Part shown: positions 35,878 through 44,866 of the stretch, piece after piece
How the letters are laid out: every line of letters starts with the position of its first letter
How positions within the stretch are numbered: the first letter of the stretch is position 1
Assembly: GCA_944387405.1 (NCBI GenBank)
Contig: CALXET010000001.1
Span: 62,001 to 126,000 of the forward strand
DNA: 64,000 bases
From: an uncultured Clostridia bacterium
GTDB lineage: Bacteria > Bacillota > Clostridia > TANB77 > CAG-508
Reading direction: 5' to 3'
Made by a program: the position numbers and the translations under genes
The notes under the pieces: generated by a model
The model's input: the letters and a program-made list of their open reading frames with translations, nothing else
Database searches by the model: none
Told to the model about the DNA's origin: nothing

Positions 35878-36763
35878 ATTTTAATAATTTATATTCATCT
35901 ATTGCGGTTTTTAATCTTTCTTTCCCTTTTCCAGACATTTCTATTAATGGTAGTCTAGGAATACCAACATTATATCCAATCATATTTAAACCAGCTTTTA
36001 CAGGAATAGGATTTACTTCACAAAATAGGGCTTTTATCAAAGGTATAGCTTTAATTTGTCCATCTAAAGCTTTAGAAGTATTTCCTTCTAAAAAGTCAGT
36101 TACAATATTATGAGTTTCTTTAGGGAATAGATTAGATAAAACAGAGATAACTCCAATTCCACCTAGTGATAGAATAGGTAATATTTGATCATCATTACCT
36201 GAATAAATTTGAAGATTATCTTTACATAGGTTTTTGATTTCTGCAACTTGAGAAATGTTTCCACTAGCTTCTTTTATTGCAACGATATTTGGAATTTTAG
36301 ATAATTCTAAACATGTTTCTGGAGTGATATTTACACCAGTTCTGCTAGGTACACTATATAGTATGATAGGTAACTTAGTGTTTTTAGCTATTTCTGAATA
36401 GTGAGCAATTAAGCCAGATTGTGTAGTTTTATTATAATATGGAGTTACAATTAAAGCTCCGTCTACACCAATAGATTCAGCCCATTTTGTCATTTCAATT
36501 ACAGATTTTGTACAATTTCCACCAGTACCAGCAATGATAGGAACCCTACCATTTGATACTCCTTTTGCAAACTTAATAGTTTCTTTTCTTTCTTCTAAAG
36601 ACATAGTAGAAGATTCGCCAGTAGTACCACATACTATTAATGCATCTACTCCTTCAGAAATTTGAAATTCAATTAATTTTCTAAATTCATCAAAATTTAC
36701 TCCTTCATCAGTAAATGGAGTAACGATTGCTGTTCCACAGCCTTTAAATAATATTTTTTTCAT
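35876..36763 (-). CDS. dapA: 4-hydroxy-tetrahydrodipicolinate synthase
   Basis: 295 residues, usual length. GTGGESSTMS-type motif (CGTTGESSTMSLEE near 44), catalytic tyrosine in ILYSVPSRTG near 132, and Schiff-base lysine in NIVAIKEASG near 160. It condenses pyruvate with aspartate semialdehyde, entering the diaminopimelate/lysine branch. AGGGGGG precedes the ATG. I saw no lysine riboswitch or T-box in the short leader, only a small hairpin. Confidence 0.97.
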   Translation of the reverse strand: MKKILFKGCGTAIVTPFTDEGVNFDEFRKLIEFQISEGVDALIVCGTTGESSTMSLEERKETIKFAKGVSNGRVPIIAGTGGNCTKSVIEMTKWAESIGVDGALIVTPYYNKTTQSGLIAHYSEIAKNTKLPIILYSVPSRTGVNITPETCLELSKIPNIVAIKEASGNISQVAEIKNLCKDNLQIYSGNDDQILPILSLGGIGVISVLSNLFPKETHNIVTDFLEGNTSKALDGQIKAIPLIKALFCEVNPIPVKAGLNMIGYNVGIPRLPLIEMSGKGKERLKTAIDEYKLLK

Positions 36764-37030
36764 AATAAGCCCCCCTTATTTTTAGGTAGGTATGTATGAT
36801 AAGAATTATATTAATAGTTCTTATACGCTTATATTATATGATAAAAGTAGTTAAAAATAAATAGAAAAATTTAATTAATGTAAAAAAATATGTAAAACAT
36901 AAGAATTTTAATAAAGATATTTATAAAAAAATTTGGATTAAAAAGTTTCTTTTTACCATTGTGTTTTTAAATTATTTTATGATATTATTAGATGTAGAAA
37001 AAATAAGATTTTGTATTTTTGGAGGAAATG

Positions 37031-37507
37031 ATGAAGAAAAAAGATTATATTAGTTGGGATGAATATTTTATGGGAATAGCTTTACTTTCTGCAAATAGAA
37101 GCAAAGACCCTAATACTCAAGTAGGAGCTTGTATAGTAAGTAATGATAATAGAATATTATCAATTGGATATAATGGTGCTCCAAGGGGATTACATGATGA
37201 TATTATGAAATGGGATAGAGAAGGAGACTTCTTAAATACAAAATATGCATATGTGTGTCATGGTGAATTAAACGCAATTTTAAATTATAGAGGAGATTTA
37301 TCAGGAAGTAAAATATATGTTGCTTTATTTCCTTGTAATGAATGTGCTAAAGCTATTATTCAAGCTGGAATTAAAGAAGTTATTTATAAAGATGATAAAT
37401 ATGCAGATTCTGATAATGTTATAGCATCTAAAAAGATGTTTGATATATGTAAAGTTAAATATACAAAATATGAACCAACGGGAAGAGAGATTACACTTAA
37501 ATTGTAG
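37031..37507 (+). CDS. dCMP deaminase-family protein
   Basis: 158 residues. GGAGG at 37021-37025 favours the second ATG (37031). Zinc motifs: HGELNAIL near residue 74 and PCNECAKAI near 99, as in ComEB/dCMP deaminases; RSKDPNTQVGACIV is the family's N-terminal signature. It converts dCMP to dUMP for dTTP synthesis. The deacetylase gene starts 18 bases later. Confidence 0.92.
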   Translation: MKKKDYISWDEYFMGIALLSANRSKDPNTQVGACIVSNDNRILSIGYNGAPRGLHDDIMKWDREGDFLNTKYAYVCHGELNAILNYRGDLSGSKIYVALFPCNECAKAIIQAGIKEVIYKDDKYADSDNVIASKKMFDICKVKYTKYEPTGREITLKL

Positions 37508-37525
37508 AAATAAAAAGGAGATAAG

Positions 37526-38698
37526 ATGGACCAAGAAACAGATTTAATCACTAATATAAAACCACCTAAAAATTCAAAAAAAGCAATTGTTTTTTATGCA
37601 TTTGTAATACTTCTTAGTTTAGCTATAATAGTTGCTACAATTCTTATTGCATATAGATATTTTTATGGACCATTTGGAGATGATGACAAAACTGATTATG
37701 CTACAGGAAGAAGTAAACTTTTAGACAATGTAGATAGTGAACTTGGAGAAACATCTCAAAATATTATAGCTATAAATGGACTGGCTGTTGAAGGATATGA
37801 AAATGCTATTCAAAATAGTAATTTGGCAACTATTTCAAATGTAACTGGAAATCAACTTTCAATAGTAGATATGAATAGTGTGAATTTAAATTCTACTAAT
37901 AACCTTACGGTAAATGATACAAATGTAATTCAAAATTCAAATATAAACGAAAATACTCAATTGCAAGAAAATATAAACCAAGAAGAGATTGCGGAATTTC
38001 CTGCTCATGACTTTGATAAAAATTTATTGAGTTTATTACCAAAATATAATGAAAATACAAAAGATAAAGTCAAAGGAGTATATTCTTCTGATGAAAAACA
38101 AGTATTTTTAACTTTTGATGATGGACCAAGTAATATTACAAATGAAGTTTTAGATGTACTTAAGAAATATAATGTAAAAGCAACTTTTTTTGTTTTAGGA
38201 AGTAATGTTGATTTAAAACCAGAAATAACAAAAAGAGCTTATGAAGAAGGGCATTATATAGCAAATCATGGATATTCACACAAATATTCTTCAATTTATG
38301 CAAATCCAAGAAATGTAATAGAAGAATATGAAAGAACGGAAAAGTCTATTCAAAATGCTATTGGAATTAGTAATTATCATTCATATTTGTTTAGATTTCC
38401 TGGAGGATCATCTGGAGGATATTATGATGATATTAAAGCAGAAGCTAGAGATTTATTAGATGATTATGGAGTAGCATATACAAATTGGAGTTGTTTAACT
38501 GGTGATGCAGAGGGTAATACAACAGTAGAATCACAACTTAGAACTTTATATGAAACAGCAGGAGATGATACAAGTTTAGTTATATTAATGCATGATGCAG
38601 GAGATAAAAAAGCTACTCCTCAAACACTTGAGAAGATAATTGAACATTATCAAAAAGAAGGATATGTATTTAAAACATATTATGATATAATGAAATAA
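37526..38698 (+). CDS. Membrane-anchored polysaccharide deacetylase
   Basis: 390 residues. A short cytosolic N-terminus, membrane anchor at about 20-45, an Asn/Thr-rich spacer to about 170, and a NodB domain: FLTFDDGPSN near 190 (metal aspartates), NHGYSHKYSS near 248 (H-x-x-x-H), RFPGGSSGG near 290, and LMHDAG near 352. It removes acetyl groups from peptidoglycan or other surface polysaccharide. AAAAGGAG start. Probably cotranscribed with dCMP deaminase. Confidence 0.92.
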   Translation: MDQETDLITNIKPPKNSKKAIVFYAFVILLSLAIIVATILIAYRYFYGPFGDDDKTDYATGRSKLLDNVDSELGETSQNIIAINGLAVEGYENAIQNSNLATISNVTGNQLSIVDMNSVNLNSTNNLTVNDTNVIQNSNINENTQLQENINQEEIAEFPAHDFDKNLLSLLPKYNENTKDKVKGVYSSDEKQVFLTFDDGPSNITNEVLDVLKKYNVKATFFVLGSNVDLKPEITKRAYEEGHYIANHGYSHKYSSIYANPRNVIEEYERTEKSIQNAIGISNYHSYLFRFPGGSSGGYYDDIKAEARDLLDDYGVAYTNWSCLTGDAEGNTTVESQLRTLYETAGDDTSLVILMHDAGDKKATPQTLEKIIEHYQKEGYVFKTYYDIMK

Positions 38699-38740
38699 AA
38701 TTGAAGAAGTAAAAAAATTTAAAAAATATTAAATAAGTAG

Positions 38741-38770
38741 TTGACAATGATAAATATAATGTGCTAATAT
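38741..38770 (+). promoter_or_regulatory. tRNA-Leu promoter
   Basis: TTGACA (38741-38746), 18 bases, TAATAT (38765-38770), 13 bases before the tRNA. Confidence 0.7.
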
Positions 38771-38783
38771 TAATATTGTCAAT

Positions 38784-38866
38784 GCGGTAGTGGCGGAACT
38801 GGCAGACGCGCTAGACTTAGGATCTAGTGGGAGACCGTGGGGGTTCAAGTCCTCTCTACCGCACCA
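38784..38866 (+). tRNA. tRNA-Leu (anticodon UAG)
   Basis: Acceptor GCGGTAG pairs with CTACCGC, followed by A and encoded CCA. The anticodon stem CTAGA/TCTAG encloses the loop with TAG (reads CUN leucine codons). A long variable arm (GTGGGAGACCGTGG region) and GGTTCAAGTCC T-arm are typical of a class II tRNA. Confidence 0.96.
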
Positions 38867-38897
38867 GAGACGAGGTTTCAATCTCGTCTCTTTTTTT
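38867..38897 (+). terminator. tRNA terminator
   Basis: GAGACGAG / CTCGTCTC with 8-base loop and seven or more Ts, directly after the CCA end. Confidence 0.95.
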
Positions 38898-39036
38898 GTT
38901 TGTGTATTGTCTAATAAAATTCATTATGATAATATAATTCTAAATATGAAGACGGAAATTCGCAAATTATGTAAATATCAAAATAATTTTTAAGCGTGAC
39001 TGAATTAAAAGCAAGGCTAAACAATAGTTATCTGAG

Positions 39037-39065
39037 TTTACATAAGCCAGAAAAAATGGTATAAT
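39037..39065 (+). promoter_or_regulatory. Promoter of the lipoprotein gene
   Basis: TTTACA (39037-39042), 17 bases, TATAAT (39060-39065) with extended TGG. Confidence 0.75.
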
Positions 39066-39069
39066 TAAT

Positions 39070-39142
39070 ATGTAAGCACTTAGTTACATATGGAAAAACA
39101 GTTTTTTCTATTGCACGAAAGAAAAATCGTTCTATTCCATAT
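39070..39142 (+). promoter_or_regulatory. Structured 5' leader of the lipoprotein gene
   Basis: Two hairpins: ATGTAA/TTACAT (39070-39089) right at the transcript start, and ATATGGAA (39088-39095)/TTCCATAT (39135-39142). They share ATA bases and may be alternative. No known riboswitch recognised. Confidence 0.5.
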
Positions 39143-39168
39143 TACACGAGACAGAAAGGAAAAAAAGA

Positions 39169-40191
39169 ATGAAAAGAAAAATAAAAAATATTGTAGTTAT
39201 TGTTTGGTTACTGATCACAGCAATTATGATTTCAGGATGTTCTGCAGAAAAAATTGAGCCTCGGTATGGCTTAGTTAGAAATGTAGAATTCCAGCAGATT
39301 GAGCCTTTTGACTTCGAAGATTACTTAGATGATTCTGAAATTGTTCCGGAAAAGGCAAACTCCGTAAATGAAAAAGCAATACTTGAGTTGGAGCTAGACT
39401 TAGTCGAGTACATAAATAAAGAATATGGGCTTGATTGGGATATTTCAGAACCGAAAATATATCAGCTAGATTTTTCTGAAATTAGAGGCTATGAGGCAAT
39501 GAATGCACTTGCAGAGCCGAAGAAAAATAGTTTCTACTTAAATGAATCTAGCATGATTTCGGAAGAGAAAGTAGAATATATTTCTGCTCATGAACTTGTT
39601 CATTGTCTTATGTACAAAAATACTGGAACATATAGGTTTGTGCTTAAGGATGAGGAAGAAAATGAGCTGGGATATTATACATCTGAAGCTTTTACTGATT
39701 TACTCACAATCGAGTTTTTCGAGAGTCAGGGTAGCGATGATGTAAGGAGCTTTTTTTATAGCAATTCGGCGTACTGCTATACGACATGTGCTTTGTCGAT
39801 GCTAGAAAAGATAATCCCGAACGAGATGGAATATTTCCTGACAAATAATTCAGAGAGCTTTGAGAAGGACTTCAATAATATTGCAAATAAGTATATTGAG
39901 GTCAAAGAAGGGTTCGAAGAAAATTTGTTCCGGACATTCCTATATAGGGCCGATTTAAACATGATTGCAACAATGCAGATTGCAGAATACGGAATTACAA
40001 ATGATATTTCATATATTTTTGTTAATTCTATATTTGGTAATTTTGAGGAAGTGGTAATCATGTCAAAAGGCCTTGAAAAAGCTAAAAGAGAAGAGATTTA
40101 TGATGAATGTATAAATCTCTATAAGTCTGAAGGTGAGCTGCCGGATGATGTGATAGAATTTGCAGACCATCTGAGATCGTGCATAGGATAG
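39169..40191 (+). CDS. Lipoprotein with HExxH...ExxxD metallopeptidase motif
   Basis: 340 residues. Signal peptide with lipobox ISGC (lipid-modified Cys24), so membrane-anchored outside the cell. H141-E142-LV-H145 (HELVH) followed by E173-AFT-D177 is the zinc site of gluzincin-type metallopeptidases. The rest is unassigned. Codons are GC-richer than neighbours and include two in-frame CGG (39262, 39931). Own promoter, structured leader and terminator. GAAAGGA-type ribosome site. A surface protease of unknown target is the best guess. Confidence 0.8.
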   Translation: MKRKIKNIVVIVWLLITAIMISGCSAEKIEPRYGLVRNVEFQQIEPFDFEDYLDDSEIVPEKANSVNEKAILELELDLVEYINKEYGLDWDISEPKIYQLDFSEIRGYEAMNALAEPKKNSFYLNESSMISEEKVEYISAHELVHCLMYKNTGTYRFVLKDEEENELGYYTSEAFTDLLTIEFFESQGSDDVRSFFYSNSAYCYTTCALSMLEKIIPNEMEYFLTNNSESFEKDFNNIANKYIEVKEGFEENLFRTFLYRADLNMIATMQIAEYGITNDISYIFVNSIFGNFEEVVIMSKGLEKAKREEIYDECINLYKSEGELPDDVIEFADHLRSCIG

Positions 40192-40202
40192 TCTACAAGC
40201 AA

Positions 40203-40259
40203 AAAGTCTTTTATAGGAAACTCGAATGCGAGTATTTTATAGAAGATTTTTTGTTTTTT
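40203..40259 (+). terminator. Probable terminator, long interrupted hairpin
   Basis: GTCTTTTATA pairs with TATAGAAGAT, an inner CTCG/CGAG stem caps it, and TTTTTT follows. Confidence 0.6.
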
Positions 40260-40328
40260 ATAAATAAATTAATTATTATTTTTATCATTTTCTTACATAA
40301 AATGAATACACATTATGTAGGAGGCAAG

Positions 40329-40952
40329 ATGAAAGAATATTTTTTAAATTATATTGATAGAAATATAAAAGAGGTTTTTACAATTACATTAATTATTTTT
40401 ATTGGTTTAATTATAGGAATAATTTATATAAATAATTTATCTTATGAAAATAAACTAGAAATAGAAAATTATATTAATGATACAGTAGACTATGTTAAAA
40501 ATATAGAAAAGAATAATGAACAAATTGACATTAAATTAATTTTATTTGATAACATTAAAAGAAATTTTATTTATATTATGTTAATTAGCATCTTTTCGTC
40601 TTGCATAATCGGAATTCCTATTATGTATTTTTTAATAGGTTTAAAAAGTTATTCTATTTCATATACTATGTCTTGTATTATAGCTACATTGGGGACTAGA
40701 AGTGGTATTATTTTCATTTGCTCTTCAGTGTTATTACATAATATAATATTATTAATAGGAATTTATCTAATATCAATAAGTGGAATTGATTTATATAAAG
40801 AGATCATAGTAAATAAGAGTGAAAACATAAGGTTTAAAATTATTAGACATATAATTTTTATAATAATTGGAGTGTTAATTTCTATGTTTGCAGCTTTAGC
40901 AGAAACTTTTATTTCAAATAATATTTTTTTAATGGTAAAAGATTTTATTTAA
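40329..40952 (+). CDS. spoIIM: Stage II sporulation protein M
   Basis: 207 residues from the ATG at 40329 (AGGAGG 4 bases before). Four to five membrane segments; the central FDNIKRNFIYIMLISIFSSCIIGIPIMYFLIGLKSYSISYTM region matches SpoIIM. With SpoIID and SpoIIP it drives septal peptidoglycan remodelling and engulfment in spore formers. Position directly before a xerD-type gene is the usual clostridial order. Points to a sporulating ancestor or organism. Confidence 0.85.
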   Translation: MKEYFLNYIDRNIKEVFTITLIIFIGLIIGIIYINNLSYENKLEIENYINDTVDYVKNIEKNNEQIDIKLILFDNIKRNFIYIMLISIFSSCIIGIPIMYFLIGLKSYSISYTMSCIIATLGTRSGIIFICSSVLLHNIILLIGIYLISISGIDLYKEIIVNKSENIRFKIIRHIIFIIIGVLISMFAALAETFISNNIFLMVKDFI

Positions 40953-41105
40953 ATAAAAAATAAGATAGACATAAAAATATTAAAAAAGTTCTTAAAATCT
41001 ATTTACTTTTAGCTATTCATTTGATATAACATAAGTATCAAATTCTTATGTAAATCGGAAGTGACGTATTAGAGTTGATAGATTTTAAAATAATTGGGGG
41101 TCAAG

Positions 41106-41987
41106 ATGGAGAAACAAGTTAAATCATTTTTAGAATTTATTGAAAACGACAAAAAATTGTCTTCAAATACTTTACAATCATATAGAAGAGATATTATGCA
41201 ATTAGAAGAGTATTTAGAAGCAGAAAATATTTCGTACAATAAAGTCACAAAAGAGGATGTCGAAAAATATATTGAACATTTAAAAGAAATTGGAAAGAAA
41301 ACTTCTACAATTTCTAGAAATATAGCTTCAATAAGATCTTTTTATCAATATTTAGTTAGAGTTAAAAAGATTAAGAAGGATCCAACAGAAGGAATTCAAT
41401 CTCCGAAAATAGAGAAAAAAGCGCCTAGTATATTATCTTCAGAAGAAGTAGAATTATTACTAGAACAACCTAAAAATGTTGACTTAAAAGGAATTAGAGA
41501 TAAAGCAATGCTTGAATTTGCATATGCAACAGGAATGAAAGTTACTGAAATTATATCTTTAAATGTTGAAGACGTTAATGTAAATGAAGCTTATGTTGTA
41601 TGTAATTCAGGATTTAAAAAGAGAAGTATTCCTTTAGGAAGCATTTCTTTAAAAGCTCTAATCGAATATATGAAAAATGCAAGACCTTATTTAATAAAAG
41701 ATGAAAAAGAAAAAGCTTTATTTGTTAATATAAATGGAAAAAGACTTACAAGACAAGGTTTCTGGAAAATAGTTAAGTTTTATAAAGAGCAAGCTCATAT
41801 AACAAAAGATATAACTCCACATGTTTTAAGACATTCATTTGCAACTCATCTTTTACAAAACGGAGCTGATTTAAAGTCTATACAAACAATGCTTGGACAT
41901 TCAGATATATCTTCTACGCAAGTATATATGCAATTCCAAGATGATACTATCAAAAATGTATATCATAAAGCTCATCCAAGAGCATAA
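41106..41987 (+). CDS. xerD: XerD-type tyrosine recombinase with catalytic Arg to Lys change
   Basis: 293 residues from the ATG at 41106 (GGGGGT 5-8 bases before). N-terminal SAM-like core-binding domain (residues 5-88), then the catalytic domain with K171/172, H239-x-x-R242 (HVLRHSF), H265 (LGH) and Y274. The first catalytic arginine, normally in ATGxRVxE, is lysine (K145, codon AAA at 41538). XerD with XerC resolves chromosome dimers at dif. Context (after spoIIM) fits xerD, but activity is in doubt. Confidence 0.85.
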   Translation: MEKQVKSFLEFIENDKKLSSNTLQSYRRDIMQLEEYLEAENISYNKVTKEDVEKYIEHLKEIGKKTSTISRNIASIRSFYQYLVRVKKIKKDPTEGIQSPKIEKKAPSILSSEEVELLLEQPKNVDLKGIRDKAMLEFAYATGMKVTEIISLNVEDVNVNEAYVVCNSGFKKRSIPLGSISLKALIEYMKNARPYLIKDEKEKALFVNINGKRLTRQGFWKIVKFYKEQAHITKDITPHVLRHSFATHLLQNGADLKSIQTMLGHSDISSTQVYMQFQDDTIKNVYHKAHPRA

Positions 41988-42101
41988 TATAATTTAAAAT
42001 TAATACATAAAGGGTAGAATAATCTACTCTTTATTTTTTTGCTTTTAATTATTATAATAAATTTAATAAAACAAATTATTATTTGATAAGAGGTTATAAT
42101 T

Positions 42102-42779
42102 ATGAATAAATCTGGATTATTAGAAGAACCTACATTTGATAATTTACAAAAATATTTATTATCTGGGGAAAGAACTGAAATTACAGATAATATAAAAAGA
42201 GTGGCAAATCAAATAAATGGAAATACAGATGGACTTGTTATAAGAAATATTCTGTTATGGATTAATCAAAATACTAGAAGATTACATGATGGAAGAGATC
42301 ATAGAAAGTTTAAAAGGTCTGCAGATGAAATATTAGATTCAAGAGAAAGAACTGGGTGTTGTGATAGTTCTACATTATTTACTGCTATTGCAAGAGCAAA
42401 AGGAATTCCTGCTATGCAAATACTTACTTTTGATAAAGATTGGGGAAAAGCAATAGATAGAGGGGAGCAAATTGGGACAGAAGGACATTTTTATGTTGGA
42501 TGCTTTTTAAAAGATATAAATGGAAAAGGCAATTGGACTCTTATTGATTCAGATATGCCTGTGAAAGATATAAGAGATATAGATATAAGAAAGTTAGATA
42601 CTAATAATAGAAATATATCAAAAAGAAGATATGCATTTGCATATACTAAAGATTATAGTGATATAGAAATAAATGAACTTAGAATAGACTGTATTAGCTC
42701 TATGGCTAAAATTCAAAGATTAGCTTATGAAATGTGTGATAAAGAAGATTTTAAAGAAAAAGAAAGTAAAGAACTATAA
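42102..42779 (+). CDS. Transglutaminase-like protein
   Basis: 225 residues. The Cys-His-Asp set of the transglutaminase/papain-like core is visible: C86-C87 in RTGCCDSSTLFTAIARAKGIPA, H129 in EGHFYVGC, and D149 in WTLIDSD. No signal peptide, so cytosolic; bacterial members are usually peptidases rather than cross-linkers. Single gene with GAGG start and terminator. Confidence 0.82.
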   Translation: MNKSGLLEEPTFDNLQKYLLSGERTEITDNIKRVANQINGNTDGLVIRNILLWINQNTRRLHDGRDHRKFKRSADEILDSRERTGCCDSSTLFTAIARAKGIPAMQILTFDKDWGKAIDRGEQIGTEGHFYVGCFLKDINGKGNWTLIDSDMPVKDIRDIDIRKLDTNNRNISKRRYAFAYTKDYSDIEINELRIDCISSMAKIQRLAYEMCDKEDFKEKESKEL

Positions 42780-42799
42780 AATTAGTAAAAATAAAATAA

Positions 42800-42838
42800 A
42801 AAGCAGATAACTTAAATAAGATTGTTATCAGCTTTTTT
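42800..42838 (+). terminator. Rho-independent terminator
   Basis: AAGCAGATAAC / GTTATCAGCTT (one bulge) and TTTTTT. Confidence 0.85.
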
Positions 42839-42966
42839 ATTTAATCTTTTATTTGACAAAGAATAATAAAAGAGATATAATTATTCGGTACATAAATCGG
42901 AAAAGTGCATTTGTAATATGTTAAAATATTAAAATGTGCTATTTTTAAATGATAGGGGATAATAAA

Positions 42967-44787
42967 ATGAATAATCAAAAAATTAGAAATGTAGCAATAA
43001 TCGCACACGTTGACCATGGAAAAACAACATTAGTTGATGCAATGCTTAAACAAAGTGGTATTTTTAGAGATAATGAACAAGTTCAAGAAAGAGTAATGGA
43101 TTCTAATGATCTTGAAAAAGAAAGAGGAATTACAATTCTTTCTAAGAATACATCAGTTATGTATAATGATATAAAAATAAATATTGTTGATACTCCAGGA
43201 CATGCTGATTTTGGTGGAGAAGTAGAAAGAGTTTTAAAAATGGTAGATGGAGTACTATTATTAGTAGATGCTTTTGAAGGTGCTATGCCACAAACTAGAG
43301 AAGTTTTAAAAAAATCATTAGCACTTAACTTAAAGCCAATAGTTGTTATTAATAAAATAGATAGACCAGGTGCAAGACCATTAAAAGTTGTAGATGAAGT
43401 ATTAGATTTATTTATTGAATTAAATGCAAATGACGATCAATTAGATTTTCCTGTAGTATATGCTTCTGGAAAACAAGGAACGGCTACACTTGATTTAGAT
43501 AAACCAGGAACTAACTTAGAATGTTTATTTAAAACTATAATTGATAATATTAATCCACCTGCTTGCGATATGGATGGAAATATGCAAATGCTTGTATCTA
43601 ATATTGATTATGATGATTATATAGGAAGAATTGCAATAGGAAGAGTAGAAAGAGGAAAAGTTAAACTTGGAATGCCTGTTGCAATATGTAAAAAAGATGA
43701 TAAAACAGAAACATCTAGAGTTACAAAACTTTATACTTATCAAGGATTAAAGAGAGTTGAAGTTGAAGAAGCTGCTGCAGGAGATATAATTGCTCTTTCT
43801 GGTATTGCTGATATTAATATTGGTGATACAATTTGCGATTATGATCATCCAGAAAAAATTCCATTTGTAGATATTGATGAACCAACAGTATCTATGACAT
43901 TTAGTGTTAATAATGGACCATTTGCAGGTAGAGAAGGTCAATTTATTACATCAAGACATATTAGAGATAGATTATTCAAAGAATTAGATAGAAATGTAAG
44001 TCTAAGAGTAAAAGAAACTGATTCACCAGATTCATTTGAGGTTTCAGGAAGAGGAGAACTTCATTTATCAGTATTAATTGAAACTATGAGAAGAGAAGGA
44101 TTCGAACTTTTAGTTTCTAGACCAAAGGTAATTATTAAAGAGATAGATGGAGTAAAATGCGAACCAATCGAAAGACTAATAGTAAATGTTCCAGATGATT
44201 GTATTGGAAATGTTATAGAGAAATTAGGAAAAAGAAAAGCTGAAATGGTTAATATGGAACCTGCAGAAGAAGGACATACTAAAGTTGAGTTTAGAATTCC
44301 AGCAAGAGGACTTATAGGATATAGAACAGAATTTATGACAGATACAAAAGGTGAAGGTACTATGAATCATATATTTGATTCTTATGAGCCTTACAAAGGA
44401 GAGATTGTATCTAGAGTAAGAGGAACAATTATAGCTTTTGAAAATGGTAAATCAGTAACATATGGATTATATAATGCACAAGATAAAGGTGAATTATTTA
44501 TTGGACCTGGTGTAGATGTATATGAAGGTATGATAGTAGGTTTAAATTCAAGAGGAGAAGATTTAGCAATAAATGTATGTAAAGAAAAACACTTAACTAA
44601 TACTAGAGCTTCTGGTTCTGATGAAGCATTAAGATTAGTTCCACCAATTCAAATGTCTCTTGAAAAAGCAATTGAATTTATACAAGACGATGAACTTGTA
44701 GAAGTAACACCAAAATCAATTAGATTGAGAAAGAAAATCTTAGATAGTAAAGAAAGAGAAAGAGCACAAAGAGCATCAAATAAATAA
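42967..44787 (+). CDS. typA: Ribosome-associated GTPase TypA/BipA
   Basis: 606 residues from the ATG at 42967 (AGGGGAT before it). G1 AHVDHGKTT at 12-20, G2 ERGITI, G3 DTPGHADFGGEV, G4 NKIDRPGA, then EF-G-like domains and the BipA-specific C-terminal domain (GSDEALRLVPP near 560). It binds ribosomes and aids 50S assembly and stress growth. Standard length. Confidence 0.96.
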   Translation: MNNQKIRNVAIIAHVDHGKTTLVDAMLKQSGIFRDNEQVQERVMDSNDLEKERGITILSKNTSVMYNDIKINIVDTPGHADFGGEVERVLKMVDGVLLLVDAFEGAMPQTREVLKKSLALNLKPIVVINKIDRPGARPLKVVDEVLDLFIELNANDDQLDFPVVYASGKQGTATLDLDKPGTNLECLFKTIIDNINPPACDMDGNMQMLVSNIDYDDYIGRIAIGRVERGKVKLGMPVAICKKDDKTETSRVTKLYTYQGLKRVEVEEAAAGDIIALSGIADINIGDTICDYDHPEKIPFVDIDEPTVSMTFSVNNGPFAGREGQFITSRHIRDRLFKELDRNVSLRVKETDSPDSFEVSGRGELHLSVLIETMRREGFELLVSRPKVIIKEIDGVKCEPIERLIVNVPDDCIGNVIEKLGKRKAEMVNMEPAEEGHTKVEFRIPARGLIGYRTEFMTDTKGEGTMNHIFDSYEPYKGEIVSRVRGTIIAFENGKSVTYGLYNAQDKGELFIGPGVDVYEGMIVGLNSRGEDLAINVCKEKHLTNTRASGSDEALRLVPPIQMSLEKAIEFIQDDELVEVTPKSIRLRKKILDSKERERAQRASNK

Positions 44788-44793
44788 AAAAGT

Positions 44794-44825
44794 AAGGTGG
44801 TTTAGTTATTCTAAATCACCTTTTA
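44794..44825 (+). terminator. Rho-independent terminator
   Basis: AGGTGGTTTAG / CTAAATCACCT, 5-base loop, TTTT. Confidence 0.88.
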
Positions 44826-44866
44826 TATAGAATATATAATTTTAATATTTAAGAAGGATATAAAAA

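Noticed and set aside
36764..36850. Possible lysine riboswitch before dapA
   Set aside because: The leader is too short and shows only a 6-bp hairpin (TAAGAA/TTCTTA); no lysine-riboswitch or T-box elements.
38790..38993. An open frame starting MAELADALDLGSSGRP
   Set aside because: It is the well-known false protein produced by translating a tRNA-Leu gene and its terminator; the tRNA structure at 38784-38866 is clear.
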